From positions 124,001 to 188,000 of the forward strand of contig CBDBGT010000005.1 in the NCBI GenBank assembly GCA_965205365.1: a stretch of 64,000 nucleotides of DNA. Direction: 5' to 3'. This document shows, one piece after another, positions 17,962 through 27,300 of the stretch. The first letter of the stretch is position 1. Every line of letters starts with the position of its first letter. This DNA comes from JALZUR01 sp965205365. Its GTDB lineage: Bacteria > Bdellovibrionota > Bdellovibrionia > Bdellovibrionales > UBA1609. Below the pieces are notes generated by a model, which was given only the letters and a program-made list of their open reading frames with translations, ran no database searches and was not told the origin of the DNA. The translations under genes were made by a program, and so were the position numbers.

Positions 17962-18191
17962 GTTCTAGATTAAATTTAAATATGATCTACAACAATATCC
18001 CTAGCCATAACTGTTTTTCTTCCATCAGCCTTAGCTGACTCCAGACCACGTTGACATAGTTTTTCAACAGCTTTACTTAAAGCCTCAACTGTCTCACTTG
18101 AAGTGTTGCAACCACCTTCTGCTTTAATAAATTTTTTCACTTTACTAGTTACCACTAATGTTTCTGAAGCCATATAGCCCTCCTTGTTTAT
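17670..18191. repeat. Left copy of a ~522-bp direct repeat (ligA 3' end + histone gene)
   Basis: This segment reappears at 20057-20578, identical as far as I can compare, at an offset of 2387. It starts inside ligA, contains the ligA stop and the entire convergent histone gene, and ends just beyond the histone ribosome site. Its right edge abuts the terminal inverted repeat of the insertion sequence. The arrangement is that of a target-site duplication. Confidence 0.9.
17976..18173 (-). CDS. Bacterial histone-fold protein, copy 1
   Basis: This 65-residue protein is one histone fold: three helices, with the conserved paired-loop end RKTVMARDIV at about 52-61. It resembles Bd0055, the abundant histone of Bdellovibrio bacteriovorus, from the start (MASETLVVTSKVKKFIK) to the end. 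Such proteins form dimers that coat DNA. AGGAGG is 6-7 bases before the ATG. It is convergent with ligA, whose stop is 14 bases away. Only about 18 bases of native upstream sequence survive before the insertion sequence begins, so this copy has lost its own promoter and depends on transcription from the element, if any. Confidence 0.88.
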   Translation of the reverse strand: MASETLVVTSKVKKFIKAEGGCNTSSETVEALSKAVEKLCQRGLESAKADGRKTVMARDIVVDHI

Positions 18192-20056
18192 CCTGACTTC
18201 GACACAACACGGCGCATAAAGCTAATAAAATCAAGTGCTTAGATTTTGCTGGGGTCACTACATTTGCTCTTTAACTAGGCGAATACAGTCCTTTCTCTTA
18301 AGGTTTAAAACTTGGTAAATTTTCTTTAAAACAGGAGTAGTCTTAGATACAAGCTCATAAAATCGCCCCGTACTAGAGTCTTTTAAAACACTGTACTCAT
18401 CTCTATTTAACTCCTCTTTAAGATCTAAAAAACTAAACTCTAATTGGTTTTCCTTAATAAGCTTATTTACTCTACAAACAATTGCATATGCTAGAAAACA
18501 AATTCCAATATGAGCCTTAATCCTCTCAGACTTCCAATGAAAAATAGGTCGCATCTTTAAATCTGTCTTACTTATTCTAAACGCTTGTTCTATTTTCCAC
18601 AGCCCTCTATAACGCTCTAAAACTTCAGCTGCAGACTTGTCTTCAAGATTTGTAATGACACCATGAAAACCATCCCACTGAGCGTCTCTACTAATCTTAC
18701 ACTTATCAACCTCTACATCCCCCTTAAAAGACTTAAGGTACTTTTTCGTTCCATAATTAGTTATAAGGTCACTTGCTTTAAGTTTTCCATCTTTGGCTTT
18801 CTTTAAAAGACGAACAATTATCTTTTCCCGGTCAAATGCATCTTTATAAGCTCTTTTATTAGAATACCCAACAACAAGCCTTCTTTTCTTGTGCTCAAAC
18901 TCTCTAACCCACTGCAGTTCATTGCTCACCACATGGGGTTTAAAGTTTTTATGACAGATTTCTTCTTTTAAATTCTTTGGTAAAGATTTTAACTTAGCCC
19001 CCACAATATAATGAATGTTTTCAGCTTCTAGTAAAACTAAGTTTGCCTCATTAAACATACCTCTATCAGCCACAAGGGTAACTTGATTTACATTAAAACG
19101 GGTTTTTAAGTTTTTAACTATCTCTATTAATGTGTTGCCCTCATAAGTGTTGCCAGGAAAAAGCTCATAAGTTACTGGGTGTCCCTGTGAGTTTGTAACC
19201 AAGGCGAGAACAACTTGAGTTTCTTTAAACTTAGCATCCTTACTAAAACCATTGGCTCTAAGTTCATCTGAAGTAAAGCTTTCAAAATATAGCGTTGTGA
19301 CATCAAAGAACATAACGTCAACCTGGTCATTAAAAAGGTTTAGAGTGGAATTTAAGACTTTTGATTTTAGTCTTTCTTCGTTTAGAAAAACTCTGTCCAT
19401 CATACGGTATATCTTATGAAGAGGAAGGGGTTTTGAGAAAACTTTTTTTAAGCTATCTGCTGTTTTTCTTTTACTCTGCGGCCTAGAGATTCTTGCTAAA
19501 ACACAATCTTGAAGAATAGAGTTCCACTCATCATCTTTTTTTGTGTTTTTTATGATATCGTTAAAGTTCATTTGATTATAAACTTTGCCTAAAACTGTGT
19601 GAATGCCTTGGTTAACACGACCTTGCTCAGATAGATTCTTTATATCCACTAGCTCTGGGTTTCTTGTGCTGGCTTTTTTTGTGCAAGTCGTGGAGTGCAC
19701 AGTTTCTTCCATTCCAGGAAGGGCTGGGTTTCTTGTGTTTTTTAGCTCTATTATTAAGTCCTGTGCTGCTTTCTTAATAATGGCTATTTCTCTTGCATCC
19801 TTGTGTTGTCCCAGAGTTCTAATGACTTTTTGAATAACTTTATTTTTTACTCGAGTAGATTCAACTATTCTAATTGAAACACTTCCGTTTGGTTTTTTTA
19901 CTTCTCGAATAAACATGGCTATTAAAATTACTAGCCTAAAAATACTTGTAAAGAAAAAAAAGGGGTCACTACATTTCGAGTTTTAGACTTTTTAACCTTC
20001 TCTGGTGCGTATATTTGAACTCAAGAGGGGCTTTTAACAGGAGTGTCGAAGTCAGG
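18192..20056 (-). mobile_element. Complete IS1634-type insertion sequence (IS4 superfamily)
   Basis: The element is about 1865 bp. Its ends are perfect 14-bp terminal inverted repeats: CCTGACTTCGACAC at 18192-18205 and its complement at 20043-20056. One transposase gene fills most of it. It is flanked by an exact direct repeat of about 522 bp. IS1634 of Mycoplasma mycoides has a similar length, short terminal repeats and unusually long, variable target duplications, and IS1549 of mycobacteria behaves alike. Size, ends, transposase type and long duplication all agree. A decayed fragment of a related transposase is at 24214-24285. Confidence 0.88.
18258..19916 (-). CDS. IS1634-family DDE transposase
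   Basis: The intact 552-residue protein has the IS4-superfamily core. The first acidic residue is in DVMFFDVTTLYFES near 203-216, the second in TLVADRGMF near 285, and the third in the signature YRGLWKIEQAFRISK near 465-480, where Glu is six residues before Lys. The N-terminal part resembles other IS1634/IS1182-like transposases. The frame is uninterrupted and the terminal repeats are present, so the element may still be active. It reads toward copy 1 of the histone gene. Confidence 0.9.
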   Translation of the reverse strand: MFIREVKKPNGSVSIRIVESTRVKNKVIQKVIRTLGQHKDAREIAIIKKAAQDLIIELKNTRNPALPGMEETVHSTTCTKKASTRNPELVDIKNLSEQGRVNQGIHTVLGKVYNQMNFNDIIKNTKKDDEWNSILQDCVLARISRPQSKRKTADSLKKVFSKPLPLHKIYRMMDRVFLNEERLKSKVLNSTLNLFNDQVDVMFFDVTTLYFESFTSDELRANGFSKDAKFKETQVVLALVTNSQGHPVTYELFPGNTYEGNTLIEIVKNLKTRFNVNQVTLVADRGMFNEANLVLLEAENIHYIVGAKLKSLPKNLKEEICHKNFKPHVVSNELQWVREFEHKKRRLVVGYSNKRAYKDAFDREKIIVRLLKKAKDGKLKASDLITNYGTKKYLKSFKGDVEVDKCKISRDAQWDGFHGVITNLEDKSAAEVLERYRGLWKIEQAFRISKTDLKMRPIFHWKSERIKAHIGICFLAYAIVCRVNKLIKENQLEFSFLDLKEELNRDEYSVLKDSSTGRFYELVSKTTPVLKKIYQVLNLKRKDCIRLVKEQM

Positions 20057-20348
20057 AGAACTCAAAATACTGTTAAAGCTTGGTATTGACCCTCTTTCTG
20101 AGCTTTCTAACCTTCAGAAAGGAAAAACCCCTCTTAGTGGTAAGAAAATTGTTATCACTGGAACTTTTAAAATACCACGCTCACAAGTGGTTAAGTTTCT
20201 TAAGTCCTACGGAGTAAATGTCACTAGCTCTGTAAGTAAAAACACAGACTACCTCTTAGTTGGAAAAGCTGCTGGGTCAAAAACAAAAAAAGCCCAGGAA
20301 CTAGGTGTAAAAACACTTTCCTGGATGGATTTAAATAAATTAATTTAA
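20057..20348 (+). pseudogene. Duplicated 3' fragment of ligA (BRCT end)
   Basis: These 292 bases repeat the last 96 codons and the stop of ligA. A frame of 101 codons starts from a chance start inside the terminal inverted repeat and reads MSKSGELKILLKLG before joining the ligA sequence. It would encode only part of the helix-hairpin-helix/BRCT end and has no ligase core. I treat it as a by-product of the duplication, not a gene, though a free BRCT-like peptide cannot be excluded. Confidence 0.85.
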
Positions 20349-20362
20349 GTTCTAGATTAAAT

Positions 20363-20560
20363 TTAAATATGATCTACAACAATATCCCTAGCCATAACTG
20401 TTTTTCTTCCATCAGCCTTAGCTGACTCCAGACCACGTTGACATAGTTTTTCAACAGCTTTACTTAAAGCCTCAACTGTCTCACTTGAAGTGTTGCAACC
20501 ACCTTCTGCTTTAATAAATTTTTTCACTTTACTAGTTACCACTAATGTTTCTGAAGCCAT
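20363..20560 (-). CDS. Bacterial histone-fold protein, copy 2
   Basis: The 65-residue product is identical to copy 1, with the same single histone fold and RKTVMARDIV end. This copy keeps the native upstream region (20561-20667), so it is the one most likely to be expressed as before the insertion. It has AGGAGG before the ATG. Together the two genes could raise histone dosage. They could also recombine, deleting the element. Confidence 0.88.
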   Translation of the reverse strand: MASETLVVTSKVKKFIKAEGGCNTSSETVEALSKAVEKLCQRGLESAKADGRKTVMARDIVVDHI

Positions 20561-20667
20561 ATAGCCCTCCTTGTTTATCTTATAAGACTAACTAGAAAGT
20601 AGGAGGGTGAAAATAAAAATGTTTGTATTGCATTATTTTGGGTGTCTTGATGCTTTATAAAGCTTTT

Positions 20668-22113
20668 CTATTGGATTTTGCCTGAATAGTAGTCTAATTC
20701 TTCTCCATTTTTCCACTCTTTTAAGCTTGCCACTCTATCTTTCCCTAAAGGGCTTATTTTAATATAAGCATATTTAGTTAAAAGCTGCTTACATTCAATG
20801 TCCTTAAAAACAGGGGACCAGCTCCCTGGGTTTAAAAACTCAACAGATCCCACCAACTCATGCTTTACCACATGTGTGTGTCCAAATACAACTCTACTGG
20901 TATTAGTCACAATACTAATCCACCTTAACCTTTGCTCACCAGGATCCTTAGATACATTAGCCTTATTTTTAACCGTACTTGAGTAGAATATAAAAAATGG
21001 TGCTAAAAATAAAATCGGTATCAATGTCCAATAAATTTGAATATCAACTAACTGATCCACCATTAAAAAAAATTGAAAAATAAATAAAATCCCGATTAAA
21101 AATATAAAAGCTCTATCTATCCACAAAACCTGCATAATTTTCCAAGGTGAGCTCACTGCTACAGGAACTGCAAGGGCAGCAAGCTCCCTAACCATTCGAG
21201 GGGTTGCTCTAGATTTTTCTGCAATCTGTTCAACCCTTTCTTCATAAAAAAATGGATCCACAACAGGCTCTCTAAGCCTATAAAGAATAGACCTATAACT
21301 GATCACCAATGAACTATAAAACCATGTCCAAATAATTAAGGGCTGTTCTTTAATAAGAAACTTAATAAAAAAATACAAATACTGCCTTAAAGTTAATATG
21401 TAGTTTTCTTCACTATAAGGATTAAAAAAGCCCATAACATTCACCATGTATCTAGTGGTCATATTGCCAAAAGGAATTCTTATTCTAAAATCATTGCCTA
21501 CTCTAATCATAGGAAACACTGGGGTTTGACAAACACAATAAGGATCATACTGATTCCCATGCTCTATATGTGTGTCCCCATGACTTATATAAAACCATTC
21601 ACAAAATTGAATAAGACCCTTACCACTTTCAATATTTGTAATTGCTTTTCTAACTCGCCTTTGAACGCTAGAATAATGAAGCTCTAAATCATGATTTCCA
21701 ATGATAAAAACAACCCTATTTCCACCTTCAACAAATTTTGTAAGAGCTTGAATAAAAATAGGGTGTGTTTTTAAAATCACATCAATTTTAAAAACTGATT
21801 TTTCTTCCTGTGAAAACATGGTCCTACTTCGCTCAAAATTACTTATTTTAAATGACGGCTTTTTAGGCACAGCTGTGACACAGTCAAAATCAAAAATATC
21901 ACCATTTAACACAAGCTCAACTGGAGTTTTCGTAGTTTCAACCTGTCGCTCTAGCCAATGAGCAAAAAGTTCATCAAAAAAAAACTCCTCTGTTTTATAT
22001 TTCTTCCATAAAGGAGCAGCAGGATCAATTTTATGACCTTCAGTTAAGTGTAAATCACTTATAACAACAGTTGTATACCCTTTTTCAGGAAAAGTTTTAA
22101 CCTCTTTAGACAT
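20668..22113 (-). CDS. Membrane-associated calcineurin-like phosphoesterase
   Basis: This 481-residue protein has the metallophosphoesterase metal motifs in order: SDLHL (19-23), GDIFDFD (about 70), GNHDLE (about 140), HGDTH (about 178) and GHTH (about 425). Between the last two is an insertion with two or more hydrophobic helices (FIFLIGILFIFQFFLMVD and WTLIPILFLAPFFIFY), so it is probably anchored in the inner membrane with the catalytic fold split around the anchor. The UDP-diacylglucosamine hydrolase LpxH is a distant relative, but length and insertion do not match. Substrate unknown. It stands alone on its strand. Confidence 0.78.
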   Translation of the reverse strand: MSKEVKTFPEKGYTTVVISDLHLTEGHKIDPAAPLWKKYKTEEFFFDELFAHWLERQVETTKTPVELVLNGDIFDFDCVTAVPKKPSFKISNFERSRTMFSQEEKSVFKIDVILKTHPIFIQALTKFVEGGNRVVFIIGNHDLELHYSSVQRRVRKAITNIESGKGLIQFCEWFYISHGDTHIEHGNQYDPYCVCQTPVFPMIRVGNDFRIRIPFGNMTTRYMVNVMGFFNPYSEENYILTLRQYLYFFIKFLIKEQPLIIWTWFYSSLVISYRSILYRLREPVVDPFFYEERVEQIAEKSRATPRMVRELAALAVPVAVSSPWKIMQVLWIDRAFIFLIGILFIFQFFLMVDQLVDIQIYWTLIPILFLAPFFIFYSSTVKNKANVSKDPGEQRLRWISIVTNTSRVVFGHTHVVKHELVGSVEFLNPGSWSPVFKDIECKQLLTKYAYIKISPLGKDRVASLKEWKNGEELDYYSGKIQ

Positions 22114-22556
22114 ATCTTTTTATATAAGATTCTTATAAAAATGAGTAGCAAATTAAATTCTATAGTTTAAAAAAACCCAATGAACAGTGAGCCTTAAATA
22201 AACCACTAGGGAACAAGAAACTACGTGTTTCTCACAGGGCAAAGTATCCAAAAATTTCATCAACACCAGCTTGCCTTAAAAGTTTGTACTCTTAGTACAG
22301 TTTTTCAATGAACTTTAGATAAAACAGCAAGTTTGCCAAATATACTAGATCCTATAAAAAAAAGCCCAATATTTTGCTAACTTTATTAACAACTCCTTTA
22401 CCCTAGATGTAAGTCCTGACTTTTTAAAAATACTCATTAAGGTTTTAAAACCTATGACTTCTTTAAATTTTAATCATAAGGCTAATCAAATTAAAAAACT
22501 TAATTTATTTACGTATTGGAATTTAAAATTTTAATGATACAATCACAAACCTTAAC
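22114..22556. other. Intergenic stretch between divergent genes
   Basis: About 440 bp with no supported gene. It should contain promoters for the phosphoesterase and the acyltransferase. There is a short dyad GTACTcttAGTAC at about 22288-22300. I see nothing else I can interpret. Confidence 0.35.
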
Positions 22557-23360
22557 ATGGCATTAAAAATAAGTGTAAAATTCATAGTATATTTTCGTAT
22601 ACTCTATAAAACCCTTGCTTCTTCTTTTTTTATCATTTTATTTTTTACTCTAGCCTTAATTGTACATATATTCTTATACCCCTTTGATTTTACAAAAAAA
22701 AAGCTTTTAATAAAACTTAGCAGATTGTCTTCAAAAATTATTTTAAAAATTATTAGTTTTCACCTTGTCTTAAAAGGAGTGCCTCCCCCTAATAATGGAA
22801 CATTAATTATTGGCAACCACATGTCCTATCTAGACATTCTTATTTATCTAAGTTGTTTTGAATGCCTCTTTGTCAGTTCTGTAGAAACAAAAGAAAGGTT
22901 TTTTCTTGGGCAAATAACAAGTCTAGCAGGTTGTTTGTTTGTAGAGCGTAGAAATCCAAAAAATCTTTTAAATGAACTAAGAGCAATTAAAAAATACGTT
23001 GATCAAAATCTTTCTATTTGTATTTTTCCAGAAGGAACAAGTTCTAATGGTGAAAAAATACTGCCTTTTAAAAAAAGCTTATTCCAGTTGCCCATTGAAA
23101 CAAAATGTCCAATACAGCCTATTATTCTAAAATATCTTCTTATAGACAATAAACCTTTTAGCCTTAAGAATTGTGACCTTGTTTGTTGGTATGGAGAACA
23201 CCAGCCTTTTTTAAACCACATTCTCACTCTTTTTTCTTTAAAAAAAATAACTGCTCAAATTGAAATTTTAACTCAAATTGATTCAAATAATTTTGATAAC
23301 CGAAAAAAAATTGCTGAAAGTTGCCATAAAATTCTCTCTGATAGATATTCTCAAAAATAA
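22557..23360 (+). CDS. 1-acyl-glycerol-3-phosphate acyltransferase family protein (PlsC-like)
   Basis: The 267-residue protein has one or two N-terminal membrane helices (about 15-42). It carries the acyltransferase block I NHMSYLD (HX4D, near residue 87) and block III FPEGTSSNG near 158. A block II-like EKERFFLGQI-type stretch lies between. It would add a fatty acyl chain to lysophosphatidate or a related lipid at the inner membrane. Several paralogues are usual in Bdellovibrionota, so I do not call it plsC itself. A lipoprotein gene follows on the same strand. Confidence 0.85.
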   Translation: MALKISVKFIVYFRILYKTLASSFFIILFFTLALIVHIFLYPFDFTKKKLLIKLSRLSSKIILKIISFHLVLKGVPPPNNGTLIIGNHMSYLDILIYLSCFECLFVSSVETKERFFLGQITSLAGCLFVERRNPKNLLNELRAIKKYVDQNLSICIFPEGTSSNGEKILPFKKSLFQLPIETKCPIQPIILKYLLIDNKPFSLKNCDLVCWYGEHQPFLNHILTLFSLKKITAQIEILTQIDSNNFDNRKKIAESCHKILSDRYSQK

Positions 23361-23417
23361 AATTTTTTAGACCTTTTTCTAGGAGCTTCTCTTTAAAAAA
23401 AAGATATAATAATACCT

Positions 23418-24050
23418 GTGTTTAAATACATTTTTTTAACCATTTTTTTAATATTTTCATCCTGTAGTAATAACGATGATTTCTCTGAGGTAAAACTTGG
23501 AATAAATCCTTTAACACCTATTGTTTTTACCGCAGACACTGTTGAAGTTAAAAAAACCATCATTGATGGTGTGGAAAGTATAGAAAATATCAACATACCT
23601 GGTCCATGGATGGATATTGGTGTTGATTTTATAAACAAAGGCAAAGTTGCGGTAACAATAATAGCCGCCACTTTTTACATTGACCTTCCAAATGGAGAAG
23701 AAAGAGTACAACCTATTTTCAACTATGGTGCCGACGGTGGAGCTCTCGAATTTTTTACCATTCTCCGCCCTGAAAATGATGTCAACTGTGACGGGATAGT
23801 AAGTGAAGAAGAAGAAAAATTAACCAATCCCGTCCTTGATACAAATTGTTTTATGGATGAAACAAATCCTTCTTTTAAGAATACTCGATTCAAATTATTT
23901 GATTTATTAAATGGCGCTGAAGATAAAAATATTCATCGTGGAGCAAGTTACCCTGTAAAAGCTCGCTTTGAAGGCTGGATTGGAACATTTGATAGCCCGG
24001 AAAAAAACTTTTTTAAAGAAGTTTTTTTCATAGGACAAAACTCTTTCTAA
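23418..24050 (+). CDS. Putative lipoprotein with a calcium-binding-like loop
   Basis: The 210-residue protein starts at GTG (VFKYIFLTIFLIFSSCS). The lipobox cysteine near residue 16 predicts lipid anchoring. The mature part is acidic and includes NDVNCDGIVSEEEE near 118-131, which resembles an EF-hand or dockerin-like calcium loop. No enzyme motif is seen. It is followed by relic DNA rather than a gene. Confidence 0.65.
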   Translation: MFKYIFLTIFLIFSSCSNNDDFSEVKLGINPLTPIVFTADTVEVKKTIIDGVESIENINIPGPWMDIGVDFINKGKVAVTIIAATFYIDLPNGEERVQPIFNYGADGGALEFFTILRPENDVNCDGIVSEEEEKLTNPVLDTNCFMDETNPSFKNTRFKLFDLLNGAEDKNIHRGASYPVKARFEGWIGTFDSPEKNFFKEVFFIGQNSF

Positions 24051-24120
24051 AAACTGTATAAACAAGTATTAGCCCCAAAAACTACACCTAGCATACTATA
24101 AATTTAACATTGATTAAAAA
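24051..24120 (-). pseudogene. Decayed fragment of a tatC 5' region
   Basis: About 65 bases here resemble the tatC coding sequence at about 32530-32605 (shared ACTAGCCCC/TTAGCCCC, AACTACACC and TATAAATT blocks in the same order), at roughly 80% identity by eye. It corresponds to the first membrane helix of TatC. It is a non-coding relic of an old duplication from 8.5 kb away. Confidence 0.55.
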
Positions 24121-24213
24121 AAAACTGCGCCCTCACCCTCATAAAGTTTTTGCCCTAACCTTAAAGATAATCCTACCGTAAAACAAAAAAGTAAGTTACT
24201 CCATGTCCCTTCT

Positions 24214-24285
24214 AGGTTTATAACCAAAACGAGAACAACTTAAGTGTCTTTAAACTTAACACCCTTACTAAAACCATTAAGGAGA
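24214..24285 (-). pseudogene. Decayed fragment of an IS1634-type transposase gene
   Basis: This stretch matches the transposase gene at about 19191-19262, including CGAGAACAACTT and CCTTACTAAAACCATT, with scattered substitutions and a lost reading frame. It shows that elements of this family were present here before the intact copy. It covers only the region near transposase residues 220-243. Confidence 0.65.
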
Positions 24286-24344
24286 CTCTTTGTCTCCAGT
24301 ATAATTTGTAAACTATATATCAAGACGGTCAGACAAGTATGAAT

Positions 24345-27300
24345 TTATAACTGCACATTCCACTTACAAACTAAGTACTCAGATATTGCCTCCCGTTGAC
24401 TATTATTTAAACCTTGAGTGACTAGGTTTAACTCTAGCACCTGAGCTTCTTGAAACTGAAACCCCTCTCTATTCTGAAAAAGCCTTAACCACCTAAAAAT
24501 TGGAGCATTTGTAAGGTTGTTATAAGTGCCATAGTCTGTTCCATCTATAGAAAAAGACATTGAGGTGCTTGCAGCATTGTAGTCAACTACAAGCACATGT
24601 TTTCCTGTAGTGTAGTCAGAGCCACAAATACTAACAGGAAGAACCCCAGCAGTGTGTCTTAAAAGTATTCTAAATTTATTGCTACATCCCCTCGTTGATC
24701 CACCAATATCTAATTGAAAACTTCCAACGCTTTCCTTATCATCAGCATTACTAAAATAACTTTCAAATTCACTAGGCTCTGTGCTTAATGCACTTAATAC
24801 ATAATAAAATGTAAAGTCTGTTGAAATGTCATCAATATCGTTGATTAAAGTATCATCCTCTCCATCACCTTGAACATAGGAATCTAATCCTGAACTTAAA
24901 CCGTCATGGTTATAAATTGGTCTCGCTTCAAGGGAAGGTGCTTCTAGATGATTACCGTTTCCACTTTGGTCTTCCCACCTATTAACGAAACCATCAAAAC
25001 TGGCCGCTGATGCGTCTACATTATTTATATCAAAAATAGACTCTTCATTAGAACTGTCTAGAGCAACAAGCCTACTTATGCCCGCCCATGGGTCTGAACA
25101 CATAAAGCTCCACGCTAAACTACTTTCTTCTTGTGATACATTTCCAGCACCATCTACAGATCTAATGGATGTATAATAATTAGTATTTGCCATTAAATTA
25201 AATAAAGCTAAATCACTCCCACTTTGTGCTTGGTAGGTTTCGACTAAACCTATATCTATATAGCTTTGAGCATCCAATGCTCCTGGGCTAGTTCCAAATC
25301 CATATTCAACTGAAAGCCCACACTCATCAGTGCCTTGAGTCCAACTTAACTCACTTGAAAAATTATTAAACGCATGAGTTGGATCGTTAGACAATCCACT
25401 TGGAGCAGTAGGGTTCTTAGCATCTATTTTTGCTCCACTCACAGCAGACGGTAAGCCAGAACTGTTGACAGTTCCACCTAAACTACTTTCAATTATACCA
25501 CCATTTAAATTTATGCCGCCTAAAGCCAAAATCCCATTACATTGATGATCATTGTTTACAACAGGTATTGTAAAATCTAAGTTCTGAGAACCTGAACCTT
25601 GAGAATATGTAGCCGTTTTAATTCCACTAGATAGGGTAACTTGAATAGTTGGTGTTCCACTAGAAGTGTCAACCACAACATTAGCATCGTATTGTACTTG
25701 AATAAAAACTGTATCTAAATCCTCGTACCATGTATCACTGTCCCCATCAGTTGGTGGCACTGTGACCCCTAGTATTTGTGGAATACTCACCACCAAATTA
25801 TCACTTGCCAGTGCGACATTTGTATTTCCTGCCACATCTACCACATCACCTACATTTACCGTTAAAGTAAGCGTACCCACAGTTGCTCCATCTACAATTA
25901 CTTGACATGGGGTTTGAGAACAAGCACCAGAACTTACCGTTCCTAAACTCACTATAGGTGTAAATGGTATAAAGCTATTTCCATCACTTACCGTCACTGT
26001 AAAGATTGCACTATTACCCTCTGCAATACTTGCTCCTGCTGTTACAGATACTGTTGGTGCCACATTATCTATTGGTAAACTAAACTGAGTGTTATTTGTT
26101 GTTGGATTTCCATTTACATCCACAGAGCTTACGTCTACGCTATTTGGATCACTAGTTTCTTCTCCTGGTGAAAAAGTTAATGTTACATTTTCAGACCCTG
26201 AGTTTAAACAAGTGTAGGTTTGTTCAGTTGGATTTAAAAACGCATTTGTAAACGTCACCACCTCTCCTGCTTCGTTACAATTTAGAGCCAGTGTTGTGCT
26301 CAATCCACTTTTATAATTTTGATCTCCTATTGTTGGAGCCGTATCTATGGGGGTTTGATCGTTTACTGGAAATGGACTTGCAGGAACTGTTTGTGCACCT
26401 TGAGCTACATTTAATTCTGCTGGATTTAAATTCACACTAGTTAAATCAATATTGCCACTAAACACTCCTGGAGCATTACATGAAATGCTTTCACTTACTC
26501 CACCCACTGTTATGGTAACATTTCCTAAAGCACCATCGCAGACTCCTTCCACAGGATAAGAACTTGCGTTTTGAGTGTTAATTGTAGAAAGTGGATTGTT
26601 AAAACCTAAAGCTCCTGCAGGGCTTACTGTAAGACTGTCTGATCTTACAACACTGTCTCCCATATTTCCAAGATCATCTCCCACAGAGTTAGCCCCTACA
26701 GTTAAAGTAAGTTCACCTGGTGATTGAATTACCCCTGTTGTTATTAAACATGGATTTGTATTGCAATTATAAGAAAGAGACTCTACACCAGAAGTGTTTA
26801 CAGTATAGCTCAGTGTTGAAATATTTAAGTCAGTAACTGCAACACTAAAGCTTGCTGTTTGCCCTTGAATGACACCTAAACCTGCTGTTACAGACACCCT
26901 TGGTCCTAAATTATCTATTGGCAAACTAAATTGAGTGTTATTTGTTGTTGGATTTCCATTTACATCCACAGAGCTTACGTCTACGCTATTTGGATCACTA
27001 GTTTCCTCCCCTGGTGCAAAAGTTAGTGTTACATTTTCAGACCCTGAGTTTAAACAAGTGTAGGTTTGTTCAGTTGGATTTAAAAACGCATTTGTAAACG
27101 TCACCACCTCTCCTGCTTCGTTACAATTTAGAGCCAGTGTTGTGCTCAATCCACTTTTATAATTTTGATCTCCTATTGTTGGAGCCGTATCTATGGGGGT
27201 TTGATCGTTTACTGGAAATGGACTTGCAGGAACTGTTTGTGCACCTTGAGCTACATTTAATTCTGCTGGATTTAAATTCACACTAGTTAAATCAATATTG

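Larger units (their letters stand above)
20057..20578. repeat. Right copy of the ~522-bp direct repeat
   Basis: It starts right after the right terminal repeat of the insertion sequence and repeats 17670-18191. Beyond 20579 the sequence continues as the native upstream region of the histone gene, while left of 17670 the native ligA body continues. Removing one copy plus the element restores a continuous ligA-histone locus, as expected for a target duplication. Confidence 0.9.

Noticed and set aside
17955..17976. AT-only dyad between ligA and the histone gene as a bidirectional terminator
   Set aside because: The stem has only A and T pairs (AATTTAA/TTAAATT), too weak to claim.
20043..20348. 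101-codon frame as a possible small BRCT protein
   Set aside because: Its start lies in the IS terminal repeat and the rest is the duplicated ligA tail. I list it as a fragment instead.
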